The notes beneath the pieces are model-generated. The model saw only the letters and a list, made by a program, of their open reading frames with translations. It did no database searches and was not told where the DNA came from. This document shows, one piece after another, positions 52,514-60,389 of a DNA stretch of 64,000 nucleotides; position 1 is the first letter of the stretch, and the number at the start of each line of letters is the position of its first letter. The stretch spans positions 124,001-188,000 of the forward strand of contig NZ_CP020540.1 in the NCBI RefSeq assembly GCF_002080435.1, read 5' to 3'. The translations under genes were made by a program, and so were the position numbers. The DNA is from Sphingobium herbicidovorans (GTDB taxonomy: Bacteria > Pseudomonadota > Alphaproteobacteria > Sphingomonadales > Sphingomonadaceae).

Positions 52514-54100
52514 ATGTTATCCATCCTCAATGCGGCCCGCACCTATCGAGACACCGCGCTGTCGGCGCTGCAGGCACGGCTGCAGGCTAACTCGATCGAC
52601 CGGGAACAGCGCGCGGCTCACGGTTTTGCCTGGATCGCCACGAGCGTCGCTGCGCTGGAAGCCGTTCATGGCTGGAGCGAGCGCAACGGCGACGGCAACC
52701 GATCGGATACCCTGGTCGCGCGGCTCGCCTTTGCCGAGACACTGGGGCAATTGGTCGGCGGATTGCCGATGGGGCAGAATGAATTGTTCCGTCCCGCGGA
52801 TCTCGGGCTGAGCGCAGCGGCCCGGACGTTGCACGAGGCGGCGCGCGATCTGCTGGACGAGGACCATGCGGCAACCCGCGCCGAATTGGCACAAGCGCTC
52901 GGTGAGGGCCAGTGGCCGAGCGAGAGCTTCGGCGACGCCGATCTGGATGCGATCCGCGATCAGTTCCGGAAGTTCACCGATGCCGAGATCATTCCCCATG
53001 CCCATAAGTGGCACCTGGCGAACGAGCTCATTCCCGACAGCCTGGTTCGCAGCATGGCTGACCTTGGAACATTCGGCGTGTGCATCCCTGAAGAATTCGG
53101 CGGGCTGGGCATGGGCAAGCTGGTGATGTGTCTTGTCACCGAAGAGCTGTCGCGCGGCTGGATCGGTACCGGCTCGCTGGGGACGCGATCCGAGATTGCC
53201 GGGGAGTTGATCGTCCTGGGCGGAACCGACGAACAGAAGGCACATTGGCTTCCGCTGATCGCAAGCGGTGAGATCCTGCCGACAGCAGTCTTCACGGAGC
53301 CGGACACGGGGTCCGACCTTGGCTCGCTGCAAACGCGAGCACAGCGCGATCCGCACCTCGGATGGACGATCACTGGCGCCAAGACTTGGATCACGCATGC
53401 CAGCCGTTCCGATCTGATGACCCTGTTGGCGCGCACGCTTCCCGATGAAAAGGGCTATTCGGGCCTGTCGATGTTGCTCGTGCCCAAACCGCGTGGGACC
53501 GACGCGGATCTCTTCCCCGCGCCGGGGTTGACCGGCAGCGAGATCGAAGTGCTCGGCTATCGGGGCATGCGCGAATACGCGCTGCAGTTCGATGGGATGC
53601 AGGCCCCCGCCGATGCTCTGCTCGGCGGCGCGGAAGGCCAAGGATTCAAGCAGCTGATGCGCACCTTCGAGGGTGCGCGGATACAGACTGCGGCCCGGGC
53701 GGTTGGCGTGGCCCGCCGCGCGCTCGAGCTCGGTCTGGCTTACGCACTCGACCGCAAGCAGTTTGGGCGCGCGATCGTGGGCTTTCCCCGCGTCGCCGAC
53801 AAGCTCGCGATGAGCCTGGTCGATTACGTGATTACCCGCGAACTCACCTATGATGCGGCTCGCGCCAAGGATTCTGGAAAGCGCTGCGATATCGAAGCCG
53901 GCATGGCCAAACTGCTTGCCGCGCGCACGGCATGGAGCAATGCCGATGCGGCGCTCCAGATCCACGGCGGCAACGGCTATTCTCTGGAATACGAGATCAG
54001 CCGAGTGCTGTGCGATGCCCGTATCCTCAACATTTTTGAAGGCGCTGCCGAAATCCAGGCGCAGGTCATCGCACGCGGCCTGGCGAAGCCGCGCGGCTGA
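52514..54100 (+). CDS. mcd: Methylsuccinyl-CoA dehydrogenase-like acyl-CoA dehydrogenase with N-terminal extension
   Basis: This 528-residue protein has an N-terminal helical extension of about 145 residues before the acyl-CoA dehydrogenase domains. Those contain GVCIPEEFGGLGMGKLVMCL, GSLGTRSEIAGELIVLGG, FTEPDTGSDLGSLQTRA, EVLGYRGMREYALQFDGM, FEGARIQTAARAVGVA and FEGAAEIQAQVIARGL, with the likely catalytic Glu509. Extension and motifs match methylsuccinyl-CoA dehydrogenase (Mcd) of the ethylmalonyl-CoA pathway, which forms mesaconyl-C1-CoA from (2S)-methylsuccinyl-CoA. No crotonyl-CoA carboxylase/reductase or ethylmalonyl-CoA mutase is nearby, so a stand-alone role for the enzyme is suggested. 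It starts 26 bases after the CoA-transferase. Confidence 0.82.
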   Translation: MLSILNAARTYRDTALSALQARLQANSIDREQRAAHGFAWIATSVAALEAVHGWSERNGDGNRSDTLVARLAFAETLGQLVGGLPMGQNELFRPADLGLSAAARTLHEAARDLLDEDHAATRAELAQALGEGQWPSESFGDADLDAIRDQFRKFTDAEIIPHAHKWHLANELIPDSLVRSMADLGTFGVCIPEEFGGLGMGKLVMCLVTEELSRGWIGTGSLGTRSEIAGELIVLGGTDEQKAHWLPLIASGEILPTAVFTEPDTGSDLGSLQTRAQRDPHLGWTITGAKTWITHASRSDLMTLLARTLPDEKGYSGLSMLLVPKPRGTDADLFPAPGLTGSEIEVLGYRGMREYALQFDGMQAPADALLGGAEGQGFKQLMRTFEGARIQTAARAVGVARRALELGLAYALDRKQFGRAIVGFPRVADKLAMSLVDYVITRELTYDAARAKDSGKRCDIEAGMAKLLAARTAWSNADAALQIHGGNGYSLEYEISRVLCDARILNIFEGAAEIQAQVIARGLAKPRG

Positions 54101-54113
54101 GAATGGAGACCGA

Positions 54114-54971
54114 ATGATGCAATGGGATGACTGGCTGGGACGCGAAGAACGGCGCACGGACACCGTGAACTCGGAACTGGTGGTACGGTGGTGCGTGACG
54201 CTCGATCGGCCGCCTGCCGTCGACAGCCTCGCGCCGCAGGGACTGCATTGGTGCCTCGGGCTGCCCGATGCGCCCACTGCCGATCTTGGTCAGGACGGTC
54301 ATCCGCGCCGGAACGCCTCTCCCGACAGCTTCCTCCCTCCCATCCCGCTGCCGCGCCGGATGTGGGCTTCGAGTTCAGTAGAATTCCTTCGCCCGTTGGA
54401 GATCGGCAAACCGATCGAACGCGTTTCGCGCATCGCTTCGATCACGCCCAAACATGGCGGTTCGGGCCAGCTCGTGTTCCTTGAAGTGGAGCATTTGACA
54501 ACTTGCGACGGCCAGGCCTGCCTGCGCGAAGTCCAGTCGATCGTCTATCGCGATGCGCCGCCCGCCGGCACGGCCGCCGTGCCGCCGCGGCTAGGACCAG
54601 AGAAGTTCAATCCGGCACCTTGGGATGCGGTTCGGACCGTCACGACAAGCGAGCCGTTGCTGTTCCGCTATTCCGCCCTCACCTTTAACAGCCACCGAAT
54701 CCATTACGATCTACCCTATACTACAAGCGAAGAGGGCTACCGTGGCCTGGTCGTTCACGGCCCATTGACCGCCACGCTGCTGCTCGACCTCGCCCGGCGA
54801 GAACTGGGCGAGCAATCCCTCGCGACGTTCGCGTTCCGGGGTGTCTCGCCGGCCATCTGTGGAGAGCCACTGCATCTGACGCTCCGCCGCGGCGAGTCTG
54901 GCATCGAACTGGGTGCCTTTGCCGATGACGGGCGCGCGATCATGAGCGCAACTGCGCGCAAGGAGGAGTGA
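54114..54971 (+). CDS. meh: Mesaconyl-C4-CoA / itaconyl-CoA hydratase (FAS1-like MaoC family)
   Basis: This 285-residue double-hotdog hydratase starts at ATG 54114, preceded by GGAG. The N-terminal half is FAS1-like (PQGLHWCLGLPDAP, PLPRRMWASSSVEFLRPLEI). The C-terminal half has the hydratase motif FRYSALTFNSHRIHYDLPY with Asp/His, and then GLVVHGPLTATLLLDLA. This is the layout of mesaconyl-C4-CoA hydratase (Meh, 3-hydroxypropionate bicycle) and of itaconyl-CoA hydratase (Ich, itaconate catabolism), both giving citramalyl-CoA. It lies 13 bases after the dehydrogenase and 5 bases before the lyase. The neighbouring transferase and lyase favour the mesaconyl-C4-CoA reading, with itaconyl-CoA as alternative. 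Confidence 0.8.
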   Translation: MMQWDDWLGREERRTDTVNSELVVRWCVTLDRPPAVDSLAPQGLHWCLGLPDAPTADLGQDGHPRRNASPDSFLPPIPLPRRMWASSSVEFLRPLEIGKPIERVSRIASITPKHGGSGQLVFLEVEHLTTCDGQACLREVQSIVYRDAPPAGTAAVPPRLGPEKFNPAPWDAVRTVTTSEPLLFRYSALTFNSHRIHYDLPYTTSEEGYRGLVVHGPLTATLLLDLARRELGEQSLATFAFRGVSPAICGEPLHLTLRRGESGIELGAFADDGRAIMSATARKEE

Positions 54972-54976
54972 TCACG

Positions 54977-55783
54977 ATGTTTGCTTCAAGCTGGCTGTTC
55001 GTGCCTGGCGACCGCCCCGACCGTTTCGGAAAGGCATGCTCGTCCGGCGCCGGTGCGGTCATTCTCGATCTCGAAGATGCGGTTGCTCCGGCCAGCAAGG
55101 CCGAGGCGCGTGCTGCCGTCCGCAAGTTTCTGGACCTGCCGCGCGATGCGAGCCGTCCAGCGATTGCCGTGCGGATGAACCCGGTCTCAACGCTCGCCGG
55201 ACTGCACGATCTGGCGATGCTGGTCGAATTGGGCGATCGGCTGGACTATCTCATCGTGCCCAAGGCGGAGGAGGCCGCCGAACTCGCCCTCATCGGCAAG
55301 ATGCTTGCGCCGACCATCGACCATCCAAGCATCATCGCATTGATCGAATCCGGTCGCGGGGTGGCGATGGCCTCGCAGCTAGCGGTCGCCAGTCCTCAGA
55401 TGGCCGCGCTCATGTTCGGCGCTGCCGACTACGCTGCTGACCTTGGCAAGTCCGTCGCGCGCTATCGACCCGACTTCGCACGAACGACGATCGTCAACGC
55501 CGCGGCGGCGGGCGGCATCGCCGCGCTCGACTCGCCATGGTTCGATACCAAGGATGCGAGCGGACTGGCAGAGGAATGCGCCGCGTCAATGGCGCTGGGC
55601 TTCCACGCCAAGGCTGCGATCCACCCTTCCCAGATCGATGAGATCAACCGCGCCTTTTCGGTCAGCGATGCCGATAGAGATTTGGCACGCCGTTATATCG
55701 CAGCGAGCGTCGAAGGCGTGGCCTTAGTCGACGGCAAGATGGTCGACGTCGCCATGCTCAACTGGGCTCGCCGCATCGCGTGA
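54977..55783 (+). CDS. HpcH/HpaI-CitE family lyase, probable citramalyl-CoA lyase
   Basis: This 268-residue TIM-barrel lyase has SWLFVPGDRPDRFGKACSSG, AVILDLEDAVAPASKAEAR, IALIESGRGVAMASQLA (metal-binding Glu), ALMFGAADYAADLG (Asp) and GFHAKAAIHPSQIDEINRAF. It is of the CitE-like length seen in citramalyl-CoA lyases. It would cleave (S)-citramalyl-CoA to acetyl-CoA and pyruvate. ATG 54977 is preferred, with AGGAGG about 10 bases upstream; a GTG at 54968 that overlaps the hydratase end is an alternative start. It completes the operon begun by the CoA-transferase. A malyl-CoA or methylmalyl-CoA specificity cannot be excluded. Confidence 0.8.
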   Translation: MFASSWLFVPGDRPDRFGKACSSGAGAVILDLEDAVAPASKAEARAAVRKFLDLPRDASRPAIAVRMNPVSTLAGLHDLAMLVELGDRLDYLIVPKAEEAAELALIGKMLAPTIDHPSIIALIESGRGVAMASQLAVASPQMAALMFGAADYAADLGKSVARYRPDFARTTIVNAAAAGGIAALDSPWFDTKDASGLAEECAASMALGFHAKAAIHPSQIDEINRAFSVSDADRDLARRYIAASVEGVALVDGKMVDVAMLNWARRIA

Positions 55784-55944
55784 TCAGGCGCGCTGCGTCG
55801 TAGCGCGACCTTCTAATGCGTTCTCCGGATCGAGTTACACGATCGTGCGGCCGGACCGCCGCCGCGGTACGGGCATCCGGCTCGCGGCCTCATCCCCTGC
55901 GGCTCGTTGCCCCACCGGACCAGGTAACACGTAAACGGACCGTG

Positions 55945-57564
55945 TCATGCTGCGCGCACCATCTCCGCGCCCTTCTCGGCGATCATCATCGTCGGCGCGT
56001 TGGTGTTGCCGCTGGTCATGTCCGGAATGATCGATGCGTCGATCACGCGGATGTTCTGGAGCCCGTGGATGCGCAGGCTGGCGTCCACCACCGCAAGCGG
56101 ATCGCTCACCGGCCCCATCTTGCACGTTCCGCAATAATGATAGCCGGCCAGCGCCTGCCGCCGGGCATAGGCCTTGAGGTCGTCGTCGCTCTGCACCGAC
56201 GGGCCGGGCATCAGTTCCTCCGCGACATAGTCCTTGAGACTGGTCTCTCCCAGCAGCCGACGGATCAGCTTCTGCCCGCTCAGCAGGACCTCGCGATCCG
56301 TTTCGGTCGCCAGATAATTGGGCTGGATCGCCGGTGCCTCGAACAGGTCGGTAGACCTCGCCTTTACAAAGCCCGAGCTTTCCGGCCGCAGTTGCCATGC
56401 GCCCAGGGTCATACCGGGCATGTCGTCCAGCACGCCGAACAACCCCTCTTTGAAGCTGGCCGGCGTGAACGTGATCAGCATGTCGGGATCACTGAGCGCA
56501 GGATTGGACTTCCAGAAGATCCGGCCAAGCACGACGCCGATGCCCATGACGCTCGGCTTGTTGCGCAGCCAGTTGAACAACTGGCGCGCGATCTTCACCT
56601 TGCTGTGCGCGATCTGATTGAGCGACGTCGCACCCTGCACCTTGACCACGGTTCGCGGGGTGATGTGATCGCGCAAATTCTGGCCGACGCCGGACAGGGC
56701 GTGCAGGACGTCGACGCCGATGCTCTTGAGATGCTCGGGATCGCCAACACCGGATACCTGTAAAAGGCGGGGCGTGTTGATCGCCCCCGAGCATAGGATG
56801 ACCTCGCGCCGGGCAGTCACGGTCTTCACCGTGGCACCCTGATCCTGCGTGTACGCTATGCCCCTGGCTGCCTTGCCTTCGAAGATCACCTTGATCGCTC
56901 GCGCATTGACGCGCAGGTCCACGCGCCCCGAGCGGCGCGCCGGATGCAGGAAGGCGCGCGCGGTGTTGATGCGCTTCCCCTTGCCGATATTATATTGATA
57001 GACACCCGCGCCTGCCTGGATTGCGCCATTATAGTCGGAATTGTGCGGAATGCCGAGTTCGCCCGCAGCCTTGATGAAGGCGTCGACCAGATCATTCTGC
57101 CAATTGAGCGCGACGATCGGCAACTTGCCCTCATGGCCACGGAATTTCGGGTCGCCTTTGTCGATGTTGCGCTCGGTCTTGCGGAAATAGGGCAGGATGT
57201 CGTTATAGCCCCACCCCGGATTGCCCAACTGAGCCCATTTATCGAAGTCCGCTGCTTGGCCGCGGGTATAGATCATCCCATTGATCGCCATGGACCCACC
57301 GACGACGCGGCCCTGGATCGCCGGAATAGACCGTCCATCCAGCCCGTGGCACGGCTCCGACATGAAACTCCAGGTCGACCTGGGATTGAAGATCAACTTG
57401 ATGAAGCCGGGCGGAAAACCGATATTGGGGTCGGTGTCAGCCGGCCCGGCTTCCAAAATGCAGACAGTCACCCCCGGCGTCTCGGCGAGACGCGCAGCCA
57501 CTAGCGATCCCGCTGTACCCGCGCCGACGATCACATAGTCGAATTCGTCCGCCGCAGCGCTCAT
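55945..57564 (-). CDS. GMC family FAD-dependent oxidoreductase (choline dehydrogenase-like)
   Basis: This 539-residue flavoprotein of the glucose-methanol-choline family has the FAD motif DYVIVGAGTAGSLVAARLAE near residue 8, VVGGSMAINGMIYTRGQAAD, and the active-site His in YHYCGTCKMGPVSDPLAVV. The Asn lies in DMTSGNTNAPTMMIAEKG. Start ATG 57564 is set by AGGAGG just upstream; a longer frame to 57747 lacks this. It oxidises primary or secondary alcohols to aldehydes, acids or ketones with quinone or O2 as acceptor. It is convergent with the lyase operon and divergent from the MFS transporter. It could feed an alcohol precursor into the C5 acid route, but that is only context. Confidence 0.88.
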   Translation of the reverse strand: MSAAADEFDYVIVGAGTAGSLVAARLAETPGVTVCILEAGPADTDPNIGFPPGFIKLIFNPRSTWSFMSEPCHGLDGRSIPAIQGRVVGGSMAINGMIYTRGQAADFDKWAQLGNPGWGYNDILPYFRKTERNIDKGDPKFRGHEGKLPIVALNWQNDLVDAFIKAAGELGIPHNSDYNGAIQAGAGVYQYNIGKGKRINTARAFLHPARRSGRVDLRVNARAIKVIFEGKAARGIAYTQDQGATVKTVTARREVILCSGAINTPRLLQVSGVGDPEHLKSIGVDVLHALSGVGQNLRDHITPRTVVKVQGATSLNQIAHSKVKIARQLFNWLRNKPSVMGIGVVLGRIFWKSNPALSDPDMLITFTPASFKEGLFGVLDDMPGMTLGAWQLRPESSGFVKARSTDLFEAPAIQPNYLATETDREVLLSGQKLIRRLLGETSLKDYVAEELMPGPSVQSDDDLKAYARRQALAGYHYCGTCKMGPVSDPLAVVDASLRIHGLQNIRVIDASIIPDMTSGNTNAPTMMIAEKGAEMVRAA

Positions 57565-58002
57565 CTCGAGCCTCCTGAATTGTACGTGTCTTCCCGGTTT
57601 CAGTTCTTGCGGCCGATCACGAGCTTCTGCGATACCGACGCCTCCTGCCGGATCCTCATCGACCCTCCGCTGACATAAATCTACGCCAGCCGGCATCTGT
57701 GTGCCCAGTTGACGGCGGCGGCCGAGGCACTCAATCGGATCAAACAAGCTATTTCGGCATCTGAGGTCGGATGCATTGCAAATTTATTCAAAATTATGAT
57801 TGATCATCTTTTCAGTGACGCAAGGCCAGCGCATAGCTCCTGGTCGATCCAGAATGATAACGCTTTAGTGAAAACAAGGTTGGTCTTTACTCCGACATAC
57901 GAATGCCAAACACGATCGGGAGATAACTGGCCGCAGGTTATCACGGATCATTGAGGCGCAGAGTTTGACTGAATCCAATCGATTCGCCAAGGAACATTTA
58001 AT
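57565..58002. promoter_or_regulatory. Divergent promoter region between the GMC and MFS genes, with an inverted repeat
   Basis: This 438-base region is AT-rich around 57770-57860. GATAAC and GTTATC with a 9-base spacer form a perfect 21-base inverted repeat at 57922-57942, about 60 bases before the transporter start, in a position for an operator. Promoters for both directions should lie here. No gene is seen. Confidence 0.4.
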
Positions 58003-59256
58003 ATGGCCAACCAGGGACATGAAGACGTAAGAAACTCGAGCCCTCCGGAGTGGCGGGAAGGTTGGAAGGTCGTTCTGGCATCGACCATCGGTTACGGCTG
58101 TTGCATGCCCTTGTTCGGCGTCTCCACCGGCCTGTTCATCGAGCCATTTCAACGCGAGTTTGGCTGGACGGTCAGCCAGGCCGCATTCGCGCCCAATACT
58201 ACGATGATTGTTGCGTTGCTTACGCCGTTCGCGGGGGGAATCATCGACCGGGTCGGCGCCAGGCGCGTAGCGATCTTCGGCGCTCTCTTTTTCATGCTCT
58301 TCTACCTGGCAATGAGTATCTTGCCGATGACATTGGCGACCATTTATCTGGTCACGATCGTTGTGGGATTGCTGGGAGCATCAGGAGGGCCGACAGCTTT
58401 CCTACGCGGAGTGGCAAGCTGGTTCGACCGACATACCGCTACAGCCTTCGGTATAACCTCGAGTGGGACGTCCATCGCAGGTTTAGTCGCACTTCCGCTC
58501 GTTGGGGCTGCTATCCAATATTGGGGATGGCGAGCGGGATTTCTCGTTATGGCAGCGATAGCTGCTTTCGTGATGCTTCCTCTGATACTGGCTTTCTTTC
58601 GCGAGAAGCCCAACGTCACACCTTCGGATGAGACGCGCGAAGTCGTCAGCGAACCTGCTGCATCACTTAAGGGTGTGCTTTCCGACCCCCGATTCTGGTG
58701 GTTGATGCTTTTCGTCAGTTCGGCTTCACTGGCAATGGGCGTGTACCTCTACCACATGCAGCCGATATTGCGGCAGGTGGGTCTTACGGCCCTGGGCGCA
58801 GCCGCTCTGGGGACTGTCTACGTCGTGGCGATCGGGGTCGGTCGTGCCAGTGCGGGTCTGCTGATAGACCGCTTCTCGCCCTACGCCGTGACGTTCGTCA
58901 TGATAGGCGTGGGCGCGGTCGGCGCCTTCCTTTTGCTCCACTTGCAGCTGGAGGATTATTGGCTGCTCGTAGCGTGCGTCGCTGCAATCGGCCTGACATA
59001 TGGCGCCGAAGTCGATTTTGGCGCATATTTCAGCCTGCGGCTCTTTGGTCTGACCAATTTTGGGAAAGTGTTTGGCATAACCATGATGGTCACCGGGGTC
59101 AGCACCTCGCTTGGCGGCATGGGCGCTTCGCAACTCGTCGATCGGTTCGGGAGCTACATTCTCGCGGTTCAGCTTTCCGCCGGTTTGTTCGCATTGTCGG
59201 CTGCAACGATCTTGATGCTGCGGTTAGCAGACCTCCGGCGAACGACACAACCCTGA
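58003..59256 (+). CDS. MFS transporter (monocarboxylate/oxalate-formate antiporter-like)
   Basis: This 417-residue major facilitator protein has about 12 transmembrane helices. It contains GVSTGLFIEPFQREFGWTVS, the loop motif GGIIDRVGARRVAIFGALFF (motif A region), LVTIVVGLLGASGGPTAFLR and a C-terminal half with GLLIDRFSPYAVTFVMIGVG. The N-terminal pattern fits the OFA/monocarboxylate branch that takes up or exchanges small organic acids. The ATG is preceded by AAGGA. It is divergent from the GMC oxidoreductase. Close to the C5-acid operon it may import the acid substrate. Sequence alone does not show which. Confidence 0.87.
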   Translation: MANQGHEDVRNSSPPEWREGWKVVLASTIGYGCCMPLFGVSTGLFIEPFQREFGWTVSQAAFAPNTTMIVALLTPFAGGIIDRVGARRVAIFGALFFMLFYLAMSILPMTLATIYLVTIVVGLLGASGGPTAFLRGVASWFDRHTATAFGITSSGTSIAGLVALPLVGAAIQYWGWRAGFLVMAAIAAFVMLPLILAFFREKPNVTPSDETREVVSEPAASLKGVLSDPRFWWLMLFVSSASLAMGVYLYHMQPILRQVGLTALGAAALGTVYVVAIGVGRASAGLLIDRFSPYAVTFVMIGVGAVGAFLLLHLQLEDYWLLVACVAAIGLTYGAEVDFGAYFSLRLFGLTNFGKVFGITMMVTGVSTSLGGMGASQLVDRFGSYILAVQLSAGLFALSAATILMLRLADLRRTTQP

Positions 59257-59660
59257 TCCGGACCGTGACGATCCTGCCCGTGACCTACTACTCGCTACAT
59301 TGTTGCCCATGCAACTGCCTCAGCCGGTGAGGGGGAGCCATCCACCATTTCGATTGGCGAACAGATCTTGGGGTGTCCCTTATTATGACAATCTCGTTGA
59401 TGTTTCTGTGAGCAGGGCGCACAGCGGAGTGAAGTCTTCGCTGGCTCAAGCAAGCGTTGTGAATGGCCACCTGAGGTTTAGGCTGCGATTGTCGCGCAGT
59501 GCTATTCTGACTGCGGAGCGTCAGCGCCGTGGCGCGACTGCATGGGCTTAATCCCTCAAAAGTCTACTCCTGACGACTGGATTTTCGCGATCGGCTCGAA
59601 GTTGACCGCGTGCCTCTTGCTAACTTCAAGGCCGCATAAAGCTTCAATCGTACGGTCATA
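59257..59660. other. Gene-poor spacer before IS debris
   Basis: These 400 bases after the transporter have no recognised gene, RNA or clear repeat. The frames are short and unlike known proteins. The sequence may be further degenerate mobile-element material. Confidence 0.3.
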
Positions 59661-60178
59661 GTCGAGGTGGCTGCACCGCCAGATTCTTCGCCCGTTCGTC
59701 TAGCCCGCAAGCATCGCCGTTCGAAGGGGAGTGCGGCCGAGTTTGAGATCGACCGTCTGTCGGTGAGCATCGGCCGAGGCGCAGATGCCGGCGTGACCTG
59801 CGATACATCAACCTGCTGCCGCCGCGATGTCCCGAGGTCGATCCCGTCGAAAACGTCTGGCAGTTCATGCGCCACAACTGGCTTTCCAACAAGGGTTGCA
59901 AATCTTACGACGACATCGTCGACCACTGCTGCTTTGCATGGAACAAAGTCGTCGGCTAACCATGGCGCTTGATGTCCATCGGCATCCGGCAATGGACCCA
60001 TGGGTCATGATTAATGCACGTTGGTATCAGTATCCAAGACGGCGTAATACCCCTGCCGGCGGTACAACTTTGCGCCTTGCTGGACAGTCTAGACTGCCCC
60101 CGGGTGCATGGCGGGCGCCGACCGATGCGTCCCAGATTGCCGGCTGACGGCGCTCTCCCCTCTGATTCAATAGCAGCA
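59661..60178 (+). mobile_element. Nested IS66 and IS630 remnants
   Basis: 59661-59800 encodes a TnpA C-terminal piece (FEIDRLSVSIGRGADAG, cognate to the one at 41061-41264). 59801-60010 encodes an IS630 transposase C-terminus: INLLPPRCPEVDPVENVWQF with the DDE glutamate, then SYDDIVDHCCFAWNKVVG, a TAA stop and PWRLMSIG. 60027-60178 encodes a TnpB end (SIQDGVIPLPAVQLCALLDS) and the following intergenic bases similar to those after tnpB at 41617. An IS66 element thus lost its middle where an IS630 piece now sits. All are non-functional. Confidence 0.72.
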
Positions 60179-60389
60179 TGCTCATGGAAGCGGACTTTCC
60201 CGAAGATGGTGGAGCGCTACGTGCGGCAGATTGCACATCCTAGCGCAGAACCCCGACACCCCGCTCGGGGCGAACTTCGTGCACACGGCCTTCACGGCGA
60301 AGCCGCTGTCACGGTAACGAAACCGCCGCAGAAGCTGAGCCTGCGCAGCATGTCGACAGCCGAGCCAATCTCCTCGGAATTGCACTGGA

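Noticed and set aside
52517..54277. 586-codon open frame on the minus strand opposite the methylsuccinyl-CoA dehydrogenase gene
   Set aside because: It is the antisense shadow of a well-conserved gene in GC-rich DNA. Its translation has no recognisable domain and low complexity in Arg and Gly.
51285..55783. Full ethylmalonyl-CoA pathway for acetate assimilation
   Set aside because: No crotonyl-CoA carboxylase/reductase, ethylmalonyl-CoA mutase or epimerase is in the window. Only the methylsuccinyl-CoA to lyase part is seen.
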